A stretch of 64,000 nucleotides of DNA from an uncultured Prochlorococcus sp. Lineage in GTDB: Bacteria; Cyanobacteriota; Cyanobacteriia; PCC-6307; Cyanobiaceae. The stretch's first letter is position 1; each line of letters opens with the position of its first letter. The stretch is taken from NCBI GenBank assembly GCA_902628235.1, contig CACOMD010000001.1, positions 62,001 to 126,000 on the forward strand, given 5' to 3'. Position numbers and translations under genes: made by a program. The notes under the pieces were generated by a model, which was not told where the DNA came from, made no database searches, and was given only the letters and a program-made list of their open reading frames with translations. Shown here piece by piece: positions 63,401 through 64,000 of this stretch.

Positions 63401-64000
63401 TTATGTTTTTGTCATTACTCTATTAATTTCCCAACAACTTATATCGAAACTACAATATTTATTTAAAGCTTTTTCAGCTAGACATTTACCTATTAGTGGT
63501 GCAAATTTGAATGATTGACCTGAACCTCCTGAAAAAACAGTAATATTTGGCTTAGGTTTATCAAGAATAAAATTCACATCGCTAGTCATTGTATAGGGGC
63601 TTACAAAAGTTTCATCACAGGCTATTACGCCATTTATATTATTTAAAATAAAATCATCCAGCATTTGTTTCAAAGGATCCATAAAAGGATTTTCCATTGA
63701 CTTGTTATCTATTCCAATAATATTTGGTGGGGCCCAGTCTATTCCAACTTTTATTCTTGGGATATCATTTTTATTTCTACTTAATACAGGGAAGCCGTAA
63801 TATAGTCCGCCATCATCATTCTTTGATTTTTGAAAACAAAACCATTGAGGATAACTATTTATAAATTTTTCTTCAACCAAATAATGAGCCCAAAGCATTG
63901 GCCATATTTTAATGTCAAGCTTTAATCCTATATTTTCCAATAGCTCGTTGGTCCACATACCAGAAGCTACAATTAATTGTTCAAAAGCAACAGAATTATT
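63401..64000 (-). CDS. Sarcosine-oxidase-like FAD oxidoreductase (C-terminal part, cut by window edge)
   Basis: About 199 residues of a DAO/sarcosine-oxidase family flavoprotein. The frame continues past 64000, where FEQLIVASGMWTNELL marks the FAD-binding G-x-W turn. The rest has GGLYYGFPVLSRNKNDIPRI and KVGIDWAPPN. The FAD-binding C-terminal signature is KPNITVFSGGSGQSFKFAPLIGKCLAEKAL, with the flavin-attachment-type Gly/Ser stretch. It oxidises an N-methyl or secondary amine; substrate unknown. The ATG at 63958 is internal, not the start. Confidence 0.82.
   Translation of the reverse strand, partial: NNSVAFEQLIVASGMWTNELLENIGLKLDIKIWPMLWAHYLVEEKFINSYPQWFCFQKSKNDDGGLYYGFPVLSRNKNDIPRIKVGIDWAPPNIIGIDNKSMENPFMDPLKQMLDDFILNNINGVIACDETFVSPYTMTSDVNFILDKPKPNITVFSGGSGQSFKFAPLIGKCLAEKALNKYCSFDISCWEINRVMTKT

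Overview
The window reads as a piece of a high-light Prochlorococcus chromosome. It is very AT-rich, with short spacers. It carries cyanobacterial markers (chlorophyll synthase ChlG, PipX, SepF, ClpS, PsaC, several high-light-inducible proteins, diaminopimelate-type MurE). It also has many picocyanobacterial small-protein families, which I recognise from memory as DUF2862, DUF4278, DUF3303, DUF3764 and DUF1651. No database search was possible, so every family name rests on motifs and recall.

Region 1 (1-39443) is ordinary core genome: partial hisF, chlG, a bifunctional penicillin-binding protein, rsmB, a four-gene cluster around a photolyase/cryptochrome-like protein (with a DUF2256 gene of 43 residues that overlaps the photolyase start), trmH, a lone ABC permease, lepA, mqo, nfu, a DUF4278 gene with a structured leader, an ArsM-like methyltransferase, murE, yidD, rpsD, two tandem Cys/Met-type PLP enzymes plus cysK, queA, pyruvate dehydrogenase E2, an acyl ligase, lipB, hpf, deoC, recO, a GT4 glycosyltransferase, proC-sepF-pipY-pipX, ecfT, der, cobI, miaE and aroQ. 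It ends with tRNA-Tyr(GUA) and tRNA-Thr(GGU).

Region 2 (39444-about 49400) is an integrated island. A tyrosine recombinase of clearly higher GC lies just 3' of tRNA-Thr, the layout described for tycheposons and other tRNA-targeting elements. Behind it, under a near-consensus promoter with a palindromic upstream element, is a tight five-gene operon: two small paralogous proteins, a 655-residue GHKL ATPase and two proteins I do not recognise. Convergent to it are a Dcm-like cytosine methyltransferase and a Vsr endonuclease. This is the best candidate for an undescribed system, plausibly anti-phage defence. The dcm reading frame has no canonical start before its SAM motif; an upstream frame would join it by a -1 shift exactly at an A AAA AAT heptamer. 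A cluster of strong palindromes (46935-47082) follows vsr, then a GC-rich SIMPL-domain gene.

Region 3 (about 49400-63400) is a flexible zone dominated by very small genes, many with one membrane segment, among ClpS, a YedK/HMCES-type SRAP protein, a DUF938 methyltransferase, a 2H phosphoesterase, a cupin, three hli genes and an isolated psaC. At least one small gene here is frameshifted (60822-61000). A structured, ORF-poor stretch ending in a strong terminator (about 62940-63332) may encode a small RNA. The window closes inside a sarcosine-oxidase-like flavoprotein gene.
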